This document shows, piece after piece, positions 61,299-64,000 of a stretch of 64,000 nucleotides of DNA (position 1 is its first letter; each line of letters opens with the position of its first letter). The DNA is from Bacteroidetes bacterium UBA1312 (GTDB lineage: Bacteria > Bacteroidota > Bacteroidia > Chitinophagales > Chitinophagaceae), in NCBI GenBank assembly GCA_002307135.1, contig DBTQ01000036.1, positions 124,001 through 188,000 of the forward strand, written 5' to 3'. The position numbers and the translations under genes were made by a program. Below the pieces are notes generated by a model. The model was not told where the DNA came from. It saw nothing but the letters and a program-made list of their open reading frames with translations, and did no database searches.

Positions 61299-61568
61299 CT
61301 TGTTGTCTTAATGTGTGTGGATATTAGGTGATCAGCTACAAATGTCCGGTATTTTTTGTTTGTTCAGGATTTGTTGGAGTGCCATTCTTAATTGAAGTTT
61401 AGTTGAGCCCATGTCTGCCAGTCGATTCCACCAACTACTTTTTCGGTAAATGGCCATACCGACGCATGTAATAAAAGAAAGTTGGCTACGGCTTTTATCT
61501 TCAACTATTGTACTTTTATTGAGCATTGGTTGCCATTTCAGTGCGATACTTCTAATAGACAACAAATA

Positions 61569-61715
61569 ATGACAGAAATAGACCTACTCAAATATTCATT
61601 GAACCAGTTCGCTAATTTAGACGAAAAGGATTTTGCACTTTCTGAAAAGTATTGGCAAAATAAAGAATACGCAAAATGTGACAAAAATATTTTCCTCTAC
61701 TCGCTGCATCAATAA
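61569..61715 (+). pseudogene. N-terminal stub of a Crp/Fnr-family regulator
   Basis: 48 codons starting at the ATG at 61569: MTEIDLLKYSLNQFANLDEKDFALSEKYWQNKEYAK resembles the first 35-40 residues of bacteroidetal Crp/Fnr regulators. After KEYAK, where GD/GE plus the cyclic-nucleotide-binding barrel should follow, the frame continues CDKNIFLYSLHQ and stops. The rest of the sensor and the HTH are absent. It is probably cut at the boundary with the low-G+C block to its right. Confidence 0.65.
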
Positions 61716-61752
61716 TTGAAACGAAGTTTATTGGATATTTTTTTAATGTTGC

Positions 61753-63579
61753 TCATATAAGGCTAATTATTTTTCGGCTTAACACTTCGGCTGAACGCAT
61801 TGCATACATTTGATTGAGGTCAGCGTATTGAATTTGTCTAAAATTGATAATGAATAGTGAAATAAGATATTCTAAAGAGTTCGTTTTATCAGTCATGTGT
61901 TCTTTTGCTTTTTCTCTTATCTGTGTTATTAGTTTGAAAATGTCAAAAGCAGTTTTTCTATTAATAAATGATAAATCAAAGTTGTTTGAAAAACTATCAA
62001 TTAAAAGCAGTTCTGCTTCATATTTTATCAAGTCGTCAACTGGAATATAATAGGGTAGGTGCTTAAATTTTAGCGAACATTCAAGTGTAGTATAATCAAT
62101 AAGAGAATGATGTTTATTCGTCCAACCGAAGTCAATTAAATAAACTCCCTTGTCATCTTTAAAAAAGTTTTCGCTGTGCAAATCTCCATGACAAGTTTTT
62201 TTTGTTGTGGATAATGAATGCTCTTTTATGATGTTGAAGTTCTTTACTAATTCAACATCATTTACCTTTTCCTCATCAATGCCATTTATAAGCGAAATAC
62301 TTTTTAGAATTTTTTCTTCCGATTGCAAGTATTCACCATATAGATTTTTTACAAATTCTGTTACAGGATATTTTCCACCATCCCAAACTTTATATGGGTC
62401 GGATTCAAATAACTGGTCAATGACTTCTTTTAGCGTAAAGGGGTAACCATATTTATTTTTTACTTGGTCGCTTATTAATTTAGAAAATGAAAAGGAATCT
62501 TTTTTACTATCTGAAGAAGCATAGTTGTATCTAATCGCTTCATGTGTTTCTGTGTAATAGTAATTGGAAGAGTAGTTATTTACTGCACTAAGCGTTATGT
62601 ATTCATTGAATCTATCGCTTTCTATTTGAATTTTTCTTTCCTTGTCAATTTGAGAAACTTTTGCAACCGACCTTAACATTGTTGGGCTATTTACTTTTGA
62701 AGGTTGTATCTCGATTACTTTAGAGCCACTATTTCCACCTTTCAAAATTTTATAATCAAGTATCATTTCTTTTCCAGGAAATAACCTTTTGATTATAGCT
62801 TCTTCTTCAAATGTCAATTCTCTGTTGTTGAATACAGTGCTTGAGTAAATTTCAATTCTATTAAGCCCCTCTTCTATTGGCTTGTAATCAAAGTCACGAA
62901 AACTACTGACTGGTTTTTTCTTAATCGAAATGTAGTCGCAATTGGAAAACATCTTTGTCAAGTTCTTTACTTCCTTAATGATTGCTTCGTTCTCTCTAAG
63001 ATGTGAAGTTATAAGAAGAACACATAAGTAATTTTGATTTTTGATTTCAATCTCCTTGCTTGCTGAATTAACAAATTCAGTTAACTGAATTTTCTTTAAG
63101 TCATATTCTGTTTCTTCAAGGTCGAAAGAATTTATTTCGGGATGCTTATTAAATTCTTCATCGAATAAAATTCTAACTTTTGTATTACTGTTTTCAATAT
63201 TCTCCAAACGGAAAAGGAAATAACCTTTTATCCTTCCAAATATTAATTCATACTTAGTAAAAAAGTGAGTTAGGACTTTGTTGAAATCACTCTCTGTAAT
63301 TTCTTTCTTTTCTTTTTTCTTGTTCGGAAAAGCCTTTTGAGATTCATCCCAAATTTTCTTTTCATTTTCAAGACTGGAATAATTCAAATTGGAAATTTCA
63401 ATTCCATTATCGAAAGCATCTTCTTCAATTTGTTTTAGAAGTGGAAGAAGTGCAAATCTTTCTTGTGGTGGAAGCGATAATATTTCAGATACAAACTCTT
63501 GTGCTAAACTGAAAGCATATTCAGGCTTAACCTTTACTTGGTTGTATTTTTCAAAGTATGCAGATGTGTTAGTTTTCAT
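61753..63579 (-). CDS. APH/choline-kinase-fold protein with a large N-terminal region
   Basis: 608 aa. The C-terminal half (about 270-600) is a phosphotransferase fold: Gly-rich GGNSGSKV (281-288), candidate ATP Lys in SVAKVSQ (307), catalytic HGDLHSEN (464-471) and metal-binding IDFGW (482-486). The N-terminal 250 residues are helical and charged and match nothing I know. It resembles the kinase-like ternary-complex domains described in predicted NTP-dependent conflict systems; this is a tentative match. It starts 10 bp after the ATPase gene, so the two form one operon. The DNA is strikingly A/T-rich: in 62581-62640, 18 of 60 bases are G or C. Confidence 0.7.
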   Translation of the reverse strand: MKTNTSAYFEKYNQVKVKPEYAFSLAQEFVSEILSLPPQERFALLPLLKQIEEDAFDNGIEISNLNYSSLENEKKIWDESQKAFPNKKKEKKEITESDFNKVLTHFFTKYELIFGRIKGYFLFRLENIENSNTKVRILFDEEFNKHPEINSFDLEETEYDLKKIQLTEFVNSASKEIEIKNQNYLCVLLITSHLRENEAIIKEVKNLTKMFSNCDYISIKKKPVSSFRDFDYKPIEEGLNRIEIYSSTVFNNRELTFEEEAIIKRLFPGKEMILDYKILKGGNSGSKVIEIQPSKVNSPTMLRSVAKVSQIDKERKIQIESDRFNEYITLSAVNNYSSNYYYTETHEAIRYNYASSDSKKDSFSFSKLISDQVKNKYGYPFTLKEVIDQLFESDPYKVWDGGKYPVTEFVKNLYGEYLQSEEKILKSISLINGIDEEKVNDVELVKNFNIIKEHSLSTTKKTCHGDLHSENFFKDDKGVYLIDFGWTNKHHSLIDYTTLECSLKFKHLPYYIPVDDLIKYEAELLLIDSFSNNFDLSFINRKTAFDIFKLITQIREKAKEHMTDKTNSLEYLISLFIINFRQIQYADLNQMYAMRSAEVLSRKIISLI

Positions 63580-63589
63580 TCTTTACTTT

Positions 63590-64000
63590 TTAATTATCAT
63601 AAAGAATTCTTCTTGTTTCAAAGGCATCCTTTCCACCTTCAAGCAAGTTCAAGATATTTGATTTAACAGTTTCAATTTCTCCCGATACATCAACTTTCGA
63701 TTTTTTATCATCGTAGTTTAAGAACACATTATGTTCTGCATCAGATAGAACTGGTATGTTAGGATTATGGGTTATGAAAATTAATTGTCGCTTCTTTTTT
63801 TGCTCACGAATAATTTTGTGAATTGTGTCGGAGATATATTTGTTATCTAAATTGTCTTCGGGTTGGTCAATCAATAAAGGATTGTCGGATACAGCAAATA
63901 CAATTGGTAGAACTGTTGTGCATCTTTGCCCTGTAGATAATTCATCAGATTTTTTGTAGTTCTCTTTTTGTTTTTTTTCGGTATTGCCTTTTGCATCAAC
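63590..64000 (-). CDS. SMC/TrlF-like ABC-type ATPase, C-terminal part (5' end outside window)
   Basis: 136 codons visible, running off the right edge. ABC-type signature in DELSTGQRCTTVLPIVFA, Walker B plus D-loop in PLLIDQPEDNLDN, and the switch His in RQLIFITHNPNIPVLSDAEHNVF. This triplet (QR-TTVLP, DQPEDNLDN, THNPNIPVL) is typical of RecF/SMC-type ATPases such as the TrlF family found in defence loci. It is directly upstream of the kinase-fold gene. N-terminal effector or sensor domains cannot be seen. Confidence 0.8.
   Translation of the reverse strand, partial: VDAKGNTEKKQKENYKKSDELSTGQRCTTVLPIVFAVSDNPLLIDQPEDNLDNKYISDTIHKIIREQKKKRQLIFITHNPNIPVLSDAEHNVFLNYDDKKSKVDVSGEIETVKSNILNLLEGGKDAFETRRILYDN

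Noticed and set aside
61332..61565. 77-aa minus-strand open frame before the Crp/Fnr stub
   Set aside because: No domain or signal recognised. Another frame here reads HASVWPFTEKVVGGIDWQTWAQLNFN, also unrecognised. Either could be a gene remnant, but I cannot support one.

Overview
The window looks like chromosomal DNA of a Bacteroidota bacterium, most likely a Chitinophaga/Sediminibacterium-like member of the Chitinophagales. The evidence is gene content and order (ssb-gldE, rpsU-xerC-hpf, SDR-type threonine dehydrogenase, bacteroidetal lipoproteins ending in SC or SCKK), few Shine-Dalgarno sequences, and repeated TAnnTTTG boxes, the -7 element of the Bacteroidota primary sigma factor. Most of the window is ordinary core genome with moderate to low G+C.

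Layout. 1-449: end of a sugar epimerase gene (rfbC) cut by the window edge. 580-5892: ssb, gldE, der, rimO and a DUF423 membrane protein. 5945-9297: a truncated reductase, DinB, a zinc peptidase, a small membrane protein and xerD. 9351-21748: a Kir-type potassium channel, argS, fusA, panB, pth, hutI, a PQQ-propeller lipoprotein, the hpf-xerC-rpsU group, a lipoprotein and ribE. 22139-32025: a minus-strand stress island with a frameshifted secreted coiled-coil protein, an Lmo0937-like peptide, outer-membrane and secreted proteins, CsbD, a cupin, Dps, a frameshifted SDR, acidic and His-rich proteins, and at its head an AraC regulator, a hybrid histidine kinase and a response regulator in overlapping genes. 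32312-46208: threonine dehydrogenase, carA, meaB, a four-gene metal-efflux operon, dapD, tRNA-Val, lpdA, a glycosyltransferase and aroQ. 46343-55598: rpsP, hbd, a transglutaminase membrane protein, katA and an AsmA-like protein. 55681-61298: DinB-like, SnoaL-like, AraC and detoxification-type enzymes in visibly more G+C-rich DNA. 61569-64000: a Crp/Fnr stub, then a low-G+C pair encoding a kinase-fold protein and an SMC/TrlF-like ATPase that runs off the window.

The most interesting observation is a shared promoter architecture in the stress island. Upstream of the AraC gene, the His-rich gene, the CsbD gene and (more weakly) the coiled-coil gene there are two 11-bp direct repeats (about TTACAYNATTM) spaced 20-22 bp. 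In all four the proximal repeat starts exactly 30 bp from the start of a -7-like box. Two helical turns between direct repeats next to the -33 region is what an AraC-family activator would bind, so the AraC-kinase-regulator operon may control itself and the stress genes. The CsbD and His-rich genes also share a 5' leader sequence.

The island also contains decay not visible from long ORFs: a C-terminal remnant of a second Dps gene, a response-regulator fragment with an internal stop, and two genes each broken by one frameshift. The frameshifts could be real or assembly errors. No CRISPR array, rRNA, insertion sequence or riboswitch was recognised.
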